Part shown: piece by piece, positions 20,123-30,762 of the stretch
Numbering within the stretch: position 1 is the first letter of the stretch
Layout of the letters: the number at the start of each line of letters is the position of its first letter
Assembly: GCF_000004195.4 (NCBI RefSeq)
Contig: NC_030679.2
Coordinates: 149,779,040 to 149,843,039, forward strand
Source: Xenopus tropicalis
Taxonomy: Eukaryota > Chordata > Amphibia > Anura > Pipidae
DNA length: 64,000 nt
Direction: 5' to 3'
Position numbers and translations under genes: made by a program
Notes under the pieces: generated by a model
Databases searched by the model: none
Seen by the model: the letters and a program-made list of their open reading frames with translations, nothing else
What the model was told of the DNA's origin: nothing

Positions 20123-21368
20123 TAGTGATAAGCGAATCTGTCCCATTTTGATTCGCTGGCAAATTGCGAAACTGTGGAGATATTCCCAAAATACAGGTGC
20201 CCCGTGCCTTTTTTTTGACGTGGCTGTTCCTTTTCTTGACGCGACCAGGCCCTTTTTTGACATTTTCTTCTTAACTCTTTTTATCGGTGAGAAAGAGAAA
20301 AAAAGAAGTTTAGAACAACATTGTTACTGCTGCATGAAATCGTCCATGAGATGTAAAGGATATAGCGAAAAACATTGCATCGCATATTGTGCAAATATAG
20401 GTATATATGGTTAGGGTTAGGGTTTCATCAATTATGTAAATATCAAACAACAAATAATAGAAAGGAGAAAGGAAAAAGAAGAAAGTAGAATAGAAAAGGA
20501 GAAAGAAAAGCGGACAGTAAGAACCTAATATATAGGAACACTGCATAGGATATTTGGGAAAAAAATAAGAGTAAGGGGAGAGAAAATAAGGCATCACATA
20601 TAGGCCATCTATGTCTTGGTTTTGTTCAGATTCCAAAGGCAAGTTACAGTTGTGTAGAGATGAGAGAAGTTAGATGAAATATCTAATGGGAATTTTTCAG
20701 CATATTTGCTGACGTTCCATGAGTCCCATTTCGCATGGTACTTGTGCAGAAGATGATTATTTCTGGCATTGTAGTATTCCATGGTGCTGTCACCGTTGAT
20801 TAAGAGTAATATGCCTTTTAATGTGGGGATCACTGTTGATTTCCAGTTTCTTGCCATCAGTAAGCGGGATGCCGCTAATATTTGAATTATAAGACATTTT
20901 CTATTCCAAGAAATGTGGTCCAAGTCAAGGTTTAGGAGAGCAGGTCTAGGAGATATATCGATGTTTGTTTGAGATAACTCTGTTAGGATAGAGACCAAAA
21001 TTCCGAGATCTTAGGGCAGTCCCACCATATGTGGATAAAGGTTCCAGTTGGGTTGCAATTTCTCCAGCATTTATTCGATGAAGTGGCTGGGAAGATTCTG
21101 TAAATTTTTGCAGGGGTCATGTACCATCTGTACATTAATTTCACACCGGACTTGACCAAGCCCTTTTTTTTTTTACGCATATTTTGATGCAACTGCGCCG
21201 CTTTTATGACATGACCACTGCCTTTTTGACAAGCCCACATCTATTTCAATGTGAGCGTGCCTTTTATTGAGGCAACCGTGAATTTTCGTGGCAAAATTTT
21301 GTGCAAGTTTTGCAAAATAATTCACCAGTGGTGAATTGTGGAAATTTGCTGCAAATCCGTGCCTGGCT
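20123..21368 (-). mobile_element. TAGTGATG-family transposon split by a LINE insertion
   Basis: The left part (20123-20258, TAGTGATAAGCGAATCTGTC) and right part (about 21154-21368, ending GCAAATCCGTGCCTGG) form one element. The pair is flanked by a 9-bp direct repeat ATTGATTAG (20114-20122 and 21369-21377). The interruption is the LINE fragment at 20259-21153. Confidence 0.7.
20259..21153 (-). mobile_element. 5'-truncated L1/Tx1-type LINE fragment (ORF2 C-terminus)
   Basis: On the minus strand, about 21120-20620 encodes the end of a LINE ORF2. It shows YRWYMTPAKIYRIFP, then the cysteine-histidine motif CWRNC...GTFIHIWWDCP, then LAASRLLMARNWK. A frameshift near 20990 splits it into two frames. 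The insertion is flanked by a 16-bp target duplication with one mismatch, GACCAGGCCCTTTTTT (20243-20258) and GACCAAGCCCTTTTTT (21154-21169). The 3' part carries a short telomere-like run GGTTAGGGTTAGGG (plus strand, near 20410). No RT or endonuclease domain remains, so it is dead. Confidence 0.82.
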
Positions 21369-21377
21369 ATTGATTAG

Positions 21378-22073
21378 AAATAAAGCTGCAGGTACTTATT
21401 ATATACCATGCTTGGGGCCCCTGACTTCAAGGCTGCCCGAGCTCAGCAGCCTCTTATAGATTTTTAAAAATCCCATAGGAACGAATAGAAAATGGGTAAA
21501 CTTTTCCGTGGTAAACTCTCTCTCTCCAATTTGGATATTTGTTGTAGAGGTTTGGATTTGCGATTTTTGTTTTAAAGGTTTTTGAAACCACGACTAAACT
21601 CATTTTCCCGAAAACCACTAATGCCAAGTGATTTATTCGAACAGCCTTTGAAAAAAAGCATGAACAAAAAGATGCGAAACAAACCCTAAATAACAAAACT
21701 TTTTCTGCATTGTGGCACAAATAAAAGCATCAAAAAAACCTCTAAAAGCACAAAGCAAAAAATGATCTTCCAGTAGTAAAAAGGACACCAAAAGGACACC
21801 CCCCCATTCACTTCTATATTATTGCAACAGCTTTTAGATGGAGTATTTTTACATTCAAATTTGTTGTAGTTTTGACACATAAATGGTGAAAAAGTTGTGG
21901 TTTTTTTTCCCACAAAATTGTACTTTTGCACAAAATATTCAAAAAACAAAAACCACAACCTTTATTAAGAAACATAACCCATAGCAAACAATCACCAGAA
22001 AGCATTTAACGGTCTCCTGTTTATAACCTGCGCAGGAAAGTTGAAGAGGTGAGGTAAAATCACAGAAATAATG
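21378..22073. repeat. Decayed repeat-rich stretch
   Basis: Low-complexity, A/T-rich words (AATCCCATAGGAACGAATAG, ACCACTAATGCCAAGTG) resemble other frog inverted-repeat elements in this window, such as 35440-35780. Edges are not clear and no coding sequence was recognised. Confidence 0.4.
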
Positions 22074-22516
22074 ATTAGTGATGGGCGAAATGTTTCACCA
22101 GGCTTGGATTCGCTGCGAATTTCCGTGTTTCGCCATTGGCGGATTGTTTTACGAAACGGATGAAAAAATTCGCTGCAGAAAAATTTGCTGTGCGTCCAAA
22201 AATTGTCGCGACGAAATAATAGCCGTGGGCGACGAAACAATAGCCATGCGACAAAATAATAGCCGTGGGCAACGAAACAATAGCCACGGGCGACGAAATA
22301 ATAGCCGTGCAACTAAATAATAGCTGCGGGCGACTAAATAATAGTCATGCGACGAAACAATAGCCACAGGCGACGAAATAATAGCCGTGCAACTAAATAA
22401 TAGCCACGGGCGACAATTTTTTTTGACGCGCAACATTTTCGCCGTTTCGCGAATCTTTGGAAAGATTCGCAAATTTTTCGGCGACGCGAAACGGGACAGA
22501 GTCGCTCATCACTAAT
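22074..22516 (+). mobile_element. Full-length TAGTGATG-family transposon with internal 21-bp repeats
   Basis: Ends TTAGTGATGGGCGAAATG and GCTCATCACTAA form the inverted termini. Between about 22205 and 22420 roughly ten copies of a 21-bp unit (CGACGAAACAATAGCCGTGGG and variants) are stacked. The gapless reading frames across this zone come from the stop-free repeat unit and are not genes. Confidence 0.8.
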
Positions 22517-23135
22517 ACTGATCTATAACAAATGTCCTGCTTGTGGGGCTGTCAGTTTCCAAGATGGCGTCCAAGACCCAGCATCTCCTGCTTGCTGCTG
22601 AAAGACTGCTGCTGCTGGCAGATTCATGTACTTCTTGGGGATTTTTGGATGCATTGTCTAATAGCCTTGTTAGGGTTATTGGTATTTACTGTTAATGCTT
22701 CCCATTGTTATCAGCACACCAGGGGGAAAGAAGGGGTTATTGTGATCCTACAGCCTTGTTGACAGCTGCCCTGTCACTTGGTAGGTCCCTCTGAGGTGTT
22801 TTTTGTTTTTTGTCTTTTGACAAGAACAAAATCACATACTTCTAACATAACATATATTTTTTTTCCTTTCTCTTGCTGATTTCATCCTCTGCTGTAGGGG
22901 AAAAAAGTTTTGTAAATCCTGCTTTGCTTTGCTGCTGGGAGAACCCAATTTGGACAAGAGTCTCTCCTCAGCTCTGGAACTTCTTTGTCCAGGGAAGATA
23001 CAGTGTCCTCTTCTTCTTCAGGGGATGAAAGTTCTTTGGAAGGCTCGGCTTCTGATGTATTTGCTGATGAGGAGGAGGAGGACTCTGACTCTACGGCCTT
23101 TGTACTGTCTCTAATTGGTCCCTTAATTATAACAG

Positions 23136-24169
23136 TGTAGGGGTTTGCCAAAAATGGGCCCTTAGGACAGAGACCCCTAGGACAGGCCACAGGGTGGTGA
23201 TAGTTAACAGGGGCACTGGGATGACTGGGTTCTAAATAGTTAACAGGGTGTATACCTGCAGTTCAGGTTATGGCCACAGGGTGGTGCATAGGCCCATATA
23301 AGGGGATGCAGCCATGTCCTGGAGGCAGACATTTTGGGGACTGCTCCAGGCAGGAGTACCCCAGGTACACTTAAGATAGAAGTTTATGTAATAGATCATT
23401 CCAGGAGTGATATGTAGGTCACTTAGCTAGAATGGGCGGATATTGCCCCTCCAGGAGTGGTAGTGAGGTTAAGACCTCCTGGCATTACATCTGCCGGAGT
23501 GCAGGGCCACAAGTGGCTAGGTAGGTGGACAAGGTCACCGCTAGTCCAGGAGCCCGGATTTTAGGGTGCTTAGGCGTGAGTACCGGTGTGGGTCCCTGTG
23601 GTGAGGCTTCTAGCGTGAGTACCGGTGTGGGTCCCTGTGGTGAGGCTTCTAGCGTGAGTACCAGGGAGGGCTCCAAGAGGAGGTGCCTCCTGGCACAAGT
23701 ACCGGGGAGATCATCTAGAAGGGAGCACGTGGCGTGAGTACCGTAAGTGATCCAACAGAAAAAGGGTCTCAATGAGCAGTAAGGAGATTTAGCCCTGCAC
23801 ACTGTGATTTATTGTATATGCCACTCCTGGAGAGGTTCTGCCTAAATAAAGCCACTTATCTGATTCGTCATATTAACTGTGTATTGGGATCTTTCCTGCC
23901 ATAAGGATCACCTACCTGCCAGTAATCAACTACCCCAGGGAGGGGCAAGGTACTGGGGGCTGTGTGTGGATCCCAGGCAGAGGTACTAGTGAACTGTTAC
24001 GTTCCCAGGGTGTGGGTTATAGTTCCACAAGAGCATCCCTGGGTGGAGGCACGCCATTTAGGAGAAATCCTTGTAAACCCCCATAGTAAGCGGGGGCTCA
24101 GGACTCCTGTAGCGCCAAGTACAAGTAAAATAGCAGGTAGTGCCACAACCGTTTAAAAAGTGGGCTACA
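23136..24169 (+). mobile_element. Solo LTR, 1034 bp, inside the DIRS remnant
   Basis: Begins TGTAGGGGTT and ends GGGCTACA. Flanks ACAG (23132-23135) and GCAG (24170-24173) correspond to a single GCGG at 49869-49872 in the paralogous copy, which lacks the element, so a 4-bp target duplication is supported directly. It has a TATA box (CATATAAGGGG near 23296) and a poly(A) signal (AATAAAGCC near 23845). It contains a short tandem repeat near 23572-23660 (GTGAGTACCGGTGTGGGTCC). Same family as 12238-13179. Confidence 0.9.
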
Positions 24170-24400
24170 GCAGTAAAACTTTTTTTGGGTGTTCAAGAGA
24201 CAACGGAGGCTCAGAAAGCTAAAGTTCTGCCTTCCTCTTCGAAGCCTAGAAAGTTCTTTCCACTTTCTCCAGAAGTCTCAGAATTAATTTCAACGAAGTG
24301 GGGTAGAGCGGCTAAGAAAATTTCATTTACTTCCCTGGCAACAAGATTACCTAAACTGTATCCATTTTAGGATGGAGACTGAGCACAAGGGGCTGTTAGT

Positions 24401-24475
24401 AGTGATGAGTGAATTTTTTCACCAGGCATGGATTCGCAGCCAATTTTTTTGTTGCGCGTCAAATTGGCATTTGGT
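24401..24475 (+). mobile_element. TAGTGATG-family fragment within DIRS remnant
   Basis: TAGTGATGAGTGAATTTTTTC, then CACCAGGCATGGATTCGC and GCGCGTCAAATTGGC. The longer version of the same insertion is at 50084-50270 in the C block, so it predates that duplication. Confidence 0.65.
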
Positions 24476-24976
24476 CTGTCTCAGTTAGTGGTGTCTACAC
24501 TGCTTAAAGCAAGGAAGCGTTCCACCCCGAACATGTATTATAAAATTTAAGAGAGATACCTGCTTTGGCAACAGGGAAAGGCAACTCTTGTCCTTCCTCC
24601 TCCCTTTATGCAGGTTCTGGAATTCCTGCAGGAGGGTAATGCAGAACTCTAAAAGTTTATGTGGCAGAGCTTGCTGCAATGACAGACATTAAGTGGGCAA
24701 TTGATCAAGTAGTAAAACACTTCTTCTCACTTCTCCTAGGAGAGCATTGTCTCTGGTCTGAGATCTCCCACTAGTCCTAGAAACTCTCTGTGAGCCTCCC
24801 GTTGAGCCTCTCTGTGAGCCTTCCCATTTGGAAGAGGCGTCATTGTGGTTGGTCACCCTTAAACATTGTTCTTGGTGGCAATTGTTTCAGTGGCAAGAGT
24901 CCGTTACCTGCAGGCTTTATCTATGAAGAATCAAGATATAGCCTTTTGGCTGAATAAGGCCATCCTGAAACCAGCT

Positions 24977-25703
24977 TGTCACAACCTCAGGGCCGTGAGT
25001 TCACAGACATAGGGCAGGACCCAAAAAGCAAACGGTTGGTATCACAGGATGAGGTGTTTATTGGAGAAATGGCAAGTAGCCATCAGCAGGTTCCCATAAG
25101 CCAGTAGGTGGTAGCCAGCCTTGCACTCTTGTTCCTTAGGGAATAGGGAAATACACACAGTTGGGGGGAATCTTCTTGCCGCAGCTAAGGTAGATTCCAG
25201 GGGACCACAGGGGAGGGGGTCCTGCCGTAGCTAAGGTTACACCCCAGACAAAAGGCTCCTTGGAACTTTTGGAAGCCACCTTTGTAGCCAGAAAGGGAGC
25301 AACCCCTGTCGTAAAATCAAAACAGGGTTTGATTTGTTCTGCCAACCCAAAGGCAGCTTCCAGAGTGGCCAATCATAGCTAACCCCACTGGGCCTATGGG
25401 AAGCCACCTAGTGAGCATGCCCAGTTCAGTCTGTTGCATTCCCCAGACAGAGCACTGCTCTCACAAGGGGTAACTATGTGTATTGTGTCACTATGGGGTC
25501 TGGCTTTGTGTGCCCTCACTATAGGGGCAATTACATTAGAAGGACCAGACAGAGCCGGCTGGCTACACACAATACACACCTAGATGAGATTAACCTACAC
25601 AATGCATTTGCTACAACAGGTAGGAGGGGGGCAGGGGGTACATTTCAGCATGAACAGAAATATCTCATGGTTTCATCCAACTTATACCGTTTGTTATGTC
25701 ACA
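24977..25703 (-). mobile_element. Solo LTR, 727 bp, 5-bp target duplication
   Basis: TGTCACAACC...TATGTCACA flanked by CAGCT on both sides (24972-24976 and 25704-25708). The paralogous C block has the unoccupied site with one CAGCT (50700-50704). An AATAAA on the minus strand (25062 to 25057) suggests minus orientation. It has no internal region. Confidence 0.87.
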
Positions 25704-26120
25704 CAGCTGACCCTTTTCTGCCCAAGGTGGTATCTACTTTTCACCTTGCTCGGCTTCCAGTATTACCAGAAGATCCCAATACCTCCTCTAATCTCCATAA
25801 GTTGGATCCAGTAAGAATGTAAAAGCATTATTGGGCAGTGACTCAGCCTTGGAAAAAGACTGAAAGACTGTTTGTTTTTCTAGGAGGCCCCCATAGAGGC
25901 TAACCTCAGGCAAAGTCCAAAATTGCCACATGGATCATAATTCTAATCCAGAAGGTCTACAACCTTCGGGATAAGCAAGTGCCAACAGGGCTGAAGGCCA
26001 ATTCAACAAGGGCTGTGGCTACCTCCTGGGCAGCAGAGGCAGATGTTCCAGAGTCGCTGATCTGTGATACAGCAGTATGGTCTTCTGCTCGTACTTTCTT
26101 ACGCTTTATCATTTGAATGC

Positions 26121-26600
26121 TAGAAAGTGTCCTCAACCTAATGTTGCCTCCGCAGTTCTGTGGTCAGCTTGGGTTGATTAAATCTTCTTGCACCCTCCCT
26201 CTTTTTGTTTCATTGCTTGGTATATCCCATTGTATTGCTGACATGAAGTGGCCAGGAAAAATGAAAATTTCCTATCATATTTACCATAAATTTCTTTTCC
26301 TGGCCACTTATCATGTCAGCAGACCCTCCCTCATGACTAAATTATTCAGACAGGTTGTTAAGGGAGCTATGAGTCTTTTGTTACTTTGGAGGGGGAGGGA
26401 CCGAGCTAGCCGGGTATGGGGCAGAGCGAATACTCATCGTATTGCTGACATGATAAGTGGCCAGGAAAATAAATTTACAGTAAGTATGAAAGGAAATTTT
26501 CCATTTAACTGTTCAAATTCAAATTATTTCCAAATTATTAGAAATTTGTTGCACTCCTAAAACCCTACATTCAGGTAAGGGTTTCTAAAATGTTCCATAT
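26121..26600. repeat. Inverted repeats of the CATG...TGGCCAGGAAAA type
   Basis: TGCTGACATGAAGTGGCCAG (near 26237) is mirrored by CTGGCCACTTATCATGTCAG (near 26300), and the motif recurs near 26446. The same TGGCCAGG...CCTGG(A/C)CAACTCCATGTCAT theme appears at 56880, 57245-57320 and 59405-59475, so it is a transposon family. It is absent from the corresponding C-block interval. Confidence 0.55.
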
Positions 26601-27480
26601 ACCGTATTTTTCGCCATATAAGACGCTCCGGAATATAAGACGCACCCAATTTTAAAGGAGAAAAATCTAGAAAAAAAAAGATTCTGAACTATATAATATA
26701 CTAATTATCAAATACTTGCCATCCTGCTGTGTGCTTTGCTTGACTAGAGGTGCGCGCGCCAATGTCAGCAGTGTCAGTGCGCACCGATTGGCACTGCAAG
26801 GGGAAGAGGACGCATGGTACGGACGTCCATGGGGGGTAATATCCCCCCAAATATTACGAAAGTGCCCCCATACACAGTGCCCCAATTGCCCCATAGACAG
26901 TAGCCCCCACACACAGTGCCCCCAATAGAAAGTTCCCCCATACACAGTTCCCCAGTTGCCCCCATAAACAGTGCCCCAGTTGCCCCCATAAACAGTGCCC
27001 CCAATTGCCCCATAGACAGTAGCCCCCACACACAGTGCCCCAATAGAAAGTGCCCCCATACACAGTACCCCAATTGCCCCCATACATAGTGCCTCAATTG
27101 CCCCCATAAACAGTGCCCCCAATTGCCCCATAGACAGTAGCCCCCACACAGTGCCCCAATTGCCCCCATAAACAGTACCCCCCATAGACAGTAGCCCCCA
27201 ACTGCCCCCATATAAAGTACCCCCAACAGACCAAGCCATTGCCGGAGGCTCCTCTCTTAAGCCGCTGCAACAGGCTCTTCTATAAGGTTGCGCCTCGTCG
27301 CTGACGTGTGACGTCATACACACGGGCGCAACCTTATAAAAAGGCCTGTTGCTGCCGCATAAGAAAGGAGCCTCCGGCGATGACTTGGTGTGGGTGAGTA
27401 TTCGTCGTATAAGACGCACAGACTTTTCCCCCCCAGTTTGGGGGAAGAAAAAGTGCGTCTTATACGACGAAAAATACGGT
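26601..27480 (+). mobile_element. Inverted-repeat transposon with internal minisatellite and hairpin
   Basis: 880 bp bounded by ACCGTATTTTTCGCCATATA and its mirror ending CGACGAAAAATACGGT, next to TA dinucleotides. Subterminal AAGACGC words point inward. A 24-bp unit (CCCCAGTTGCCCCCATAAAC and variants) is repeated from about 26840 to 27215. A 65-bp-arm hairpin lies at 27236-27379 (GGAGGCTCCT...AGGAGCCTCC). The 304-aa minus frame across it is an artefact of the stop-free repeat. Confidence 0.78.
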
Positions 27481-27708
27481 AATTTTTGAGCGCTACGTAA
27501 AAGTTCCGATGTAAAAGCTTGTGAGTTCATGAAGAAGTCAATGAGAGCTGCCCTGGACCAAATGTAAGCAAATTTTTTCAATTCAAGTTTTTAAAAATGA
27601 TTTTTTAGATTCAAATGTTCTAAGAAATAAACAGACATTCCAACTTGCTAAATTTTCAGGTTCATTCCAATTAAAAAATTTTTAGATGGTGAAGTTTTTT
27701 TTTTATTA

Positions 27709-28018
27709 AGGGGGCATTTACTAAACCATGACCTTTTCCGGTCAGGCTTTTTGTTACCAAAAAGTGCAACTTTTCTGCCATTTATGTGACAAAACTGCAA
27801 CAATTTCGAATTCAAAAATCCGCCATCTCAACCCTGTCCAGATCATGTAGAAGTCGATGATAGATGTAACTTTTACAATTGGAATCTCTTTCTTTGCTTC
27901 ATGGTTTTCGAGGTTTTCGGGTGTTTTGACGGTGACTTTTGTGACACAATACGAATAAGTCACGGTTGGAGTGCAAATATAAATCTGAATAACACTAGTT
28001 TTAGTAAATACCCCCTTA
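27709..28018 (+). mobile_element. Short inverted-repeat transposon (GGGGGCATTTACTAA type)
   Basis: Ends AAGGGGGCATTTACTAAACC and TTTTAGTAAATACCCCCTTA are inverted copies. The right half is shared with the C block (51100-51434); the left edge is missing there. Confidence 0.7.
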
Positions 28019-28106
28019 GTGTTTGTCGTGGTCTTTTCGCTTAAAAAAAAAGACAAAAAGCTCAGAGTTTATAAGCCATGGTTTTAACGCCCACAAATAC
28101 GAATGT

Positions 28107-28278
28107 TAGTAAATAGTAACTGGTGAAATAATTGCGCAGGCATGGACTCGCGGTGAATTGTTACACACGTTTTGTCACAAGCAGTGTTTTTTTCTGTGCG
28201 TCTGGCAATTTTTTTAGTCGTTCTTTTTAAAGAATCCCAAATTTTGGGGCGAAACGGGACAGATTTTCTCATCACTAT
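28107..28278 (+). mobile_element. TAGTGATG-family transposon, shared by A and C blocks
   Basis: GCATGGACTCGCGGTGAATT to AAACGGGACAGATTTTCTC and ATCACTA. The paralogous copy is at 51558-51755. Confidence 0.65.
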
Positions 28279-28660
28279 TAGTAAATCGACGTTTCAGGTT
28301 GATGGGCCACAGAGCGAGTCAGTTTCCTGCAATAGATCTCTGCTACTGCATACGACTAAACTGCTCTGAAATGCCTTCTGCAGGCACCTGAAGACTGAAG
28401 TTTATCAGAGCACAAGTCACGTGGCTGTAGCATCCTGGGAAATAAGGAACATGGCTGTAGCATCCTGGGAAATAAGGAACATGGCTAGCCACATGTGAAA
28501 TCTCAAAATAGATGTAGGGAGGATGTGGGTCCCTACACTTATCCCCCTCCAGCAGCTGTGCCCTATAGGGTCTGTGTCTTCTTATGGGAGCCAGCATTTC
28601 AGTTGACAGCAGCTGCCTATCATCCAACTGAGGCTGCAGGAAGTTGCAAAGCAGCCTGGG

Positions 28661-29627
28661 TGTCAGGTGCAGCCACAGGTGGGCAGCTGGCAGGTAGGAG
28701 CTTGTATGCCGTATAATATGGATAGAGTGGGTACTTCACCTGTTGATAAGCAGGGAACATGTTGTGATGCTGAAACATGATTTATTAGGAAGATTGAAAT
28801 GAGAGTGAGCAATAAAAAATACAGAAGTCCTTACAACAGGCCAGTGGTCAGAAGCAGGCAGCAAACAACACAAGCAGGAAGAGGGTCTGGACTGGCAGTG
28901 AGCAAGGAGGGTCCGAATAACAAGCAGTGGTCAGGGGCAGGCTGAAGACAGGGAGAAGTTAAACAGGCCAAGGTCAATACCAGGATATCCAACCGAGGTC
29001 AGGAACAGGAGCAGAGGAGCAGGGTAAGGCACACAGAACCAGGCAGGAGCATGGGCAGGAATCAGGCAAGAACACGGGCAGGAACCAGGCAGGAACAGGA
29101 GCAGGAATCAGGCAAGAACACGGGCAGGAACCAGGCAGGAACAGGGGCAGGAACACAGGCAGGAACAGGGGCAGGAACATGGAGAGGAATCAGGCAGGAA
29201 CAGGGGCAGGAACCAGGCAGGAACAGGGGCAGGAACAGGGGCAGGAACATGGGAAGGAATCAGGCAAGAACATGGGAAGGAATCAGGCAAGAACAGGGGC
29301 AGGAACCAGGCAGGAACAGGGGCAGGAACCATGCAGGAACACAGACAGGGATCAGGCAGGAACATGGACAGGAACAGGGACAGGAACACGGACAGGAACT
29401 GGGCAGGAACACGGACAGGAACCAAGCAGGAACAGGGTCAGGAACACGGACAGGAATCAGGTAGGAACAGGCACTGGATCACAGAATAAAGCTTAATGAT
29501 CAAGCAACCAGGAGTGGCTTTTAACAGGCTTATAAAGTCCGTTGACTGCTGGATTACAAACACCTGGGCCTACTGAGGGAGGAGGAGGTGAGCAAGTCCA
29601 GAGTTCGAGCATACGCAGGTCCTGACA
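28661..29627 (-). mobile_element. Solo LTR, 967 bp, with internal minisatellite
   Basis: TGTCAGGTGC...GGTCCTGACA flanked by CTGGG on both sides (28656-28660 and 29628-29632). The C block carries the unoccupied site with one CTGGG (51942-51946). On the minus strand there is a TATA box (TTTATAAGCC near 29535) and an AATAAA (near 28785). Between about 29040 and 29475 a 12-bp-based unit (GGCAGGAACAGG and variants) is repeated about 35 times. Long frames there in both strands are repeat artefacts. Confidence 0.9.
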
Positions 29628-30307
29628 CTGGGAGCCAGTAAAGGAAGAAGCTGGAAAGCCTGGCAGACAAAGCCAGGGGGAGGAGAAAGAAAGCTGTAGT
29701 GTTCAGGAAGCTGTACGTGGGCTCAGAGAGCTGACAGGCCCCACCAGAATCTGTCCTTCGGAACAGGCTGGTACAGGGAAGGCAGATACTGTACCTGGAG
29801 AGACAGAGATCCTGAGAGCAGTCCGGAGTGGAGGAACAATCACCTGCAGGGGGAGCCCATCTGAATATCTAAAGGGACTAGTAGTTGCACTGCATCTCTG
29901 TAAGTGCTGGACTCGCCTGAAGATTTACTGTAAGGCATCCAAACAGATTTTGCAGTGAGTATAGTGGCAGTACTAAAGAAGCACTCAAAGATTTATAGAG
30001 ACTGTGTAATCTGTGACTGAGCTAAAGGACTCTACACTGTTAGTTAGTAAGTTTGCGATGGCAAAGGTAGTAGCCTAATTGCTACTTGGATAGGAGTGTT
30101 ATATGTATACATTTCAGCTTGCATTCTTATTGTTCCTAGTGGGGGCACTCCCGGATCCCACCAGGCGGAGGCACCGCGCTAACAAGTACCCGGTACCCAG
30201 TCTCTCCCAATACCACTGCCGAGTGATTAAGAAATGGTAAAAAACAGCCATAAAGAGTTTAAATACAAAAGGCGCAACTTTTATTTCATTTCTTTGGTTT
30301 AAACACA

Positions 30308-30729
30308 GGGGCAGATTTACTAAAACCTGATCATTTCTTTTATTTTACTTTTAAATGTAACAAAATTCGTTGTCCCGAATTAATATTTACTAAACAAAAA
30401 GTCATTAAAAAAAAATCGACTCTTTCAAATTGTCCCCATGAAAATCATTACTTGATCGAATTGTCACTGTGGCAGTTAGAAAAAGTTGGGATTTTCAGAC
30501 TTAACACAGAGACAAAAGAAAGAACTTCAAGGAACGAGAAGGGACCTCTGCCCCTGACTTCTACATGAACTCGGCAAGTTTAATCCGGCGAATTGTTGAA
30601 TTCTGATTTTTTTTTAGCCGTTATAGTAAATCTCAGAAAAGTCGCAGCATTTTTTCTCTGCAACTTTTTTTTTTTAAAAAATTCAAATCTAGTTTAAAGT
30701 ACAAAATCGATGGTTAGTAAATGAGCCCC
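30308..30729 (+). mobile_element. Short inverted-repeat transposon (GGGGCAGATTTACTAA type) beside OR A
   Basis: Ends GGGGCAGATTTACTAAAACC and GGTTAGTAAATGAGCCCC. A copy missing its left edge lies at 52474-52888 next to OR C. The B block lacks it (sequence runs through near 37866), so OR A and OR C share it to the exclusion of B. Confidence 0.75.
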
Positions 30730-30762
30730 ATAGTGTGAAAATCCTCATAAATAGATTTGATT

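Larger units (their letters stand above)
22728..26120 (+). mobile_element. DIRS-like tyrosine-recombinase retrotransposon remnant (A copy)
   Basis: The plus strand shows a serine- and acid-rich gag-type segment near 22985-23100, then the gag-like words EVSELISTKWGR...TRLPKLYPF (24270-24370). Then comes the recombinase end: KNQDIAFWLNKAILKP (near 24930), FLPKVVSTFHLA (near 25720) and, near 26000, NSTRAVATSWAAEADVP with CDTAVWSSARTFLR. The histidine expected in the HxxR active-site word is N here. It is split by two solo LTRs (23136-24169 and 24977-25703) and a TAGTGATG transposon (24401). A paralogous copy without the two LTRs lies at 49298-51090. The RT portion is missing. Confidence 0.75.

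Noticed and set aside
26667..27581. 304-aa minus-strand frame rich in G, W and Y
   Set aside because: It runs through a transposon's minisatellite, with parallel open frames in other phases. Its flanking parts have no motif.
29051..29496. Overlapping 105-137-aa frames with GTGAGTRQEQ-like repeats on both strands
   Set aside because: Produced by the 12-bp minisatellite within a solo LTR; open in several frames and on both strands.
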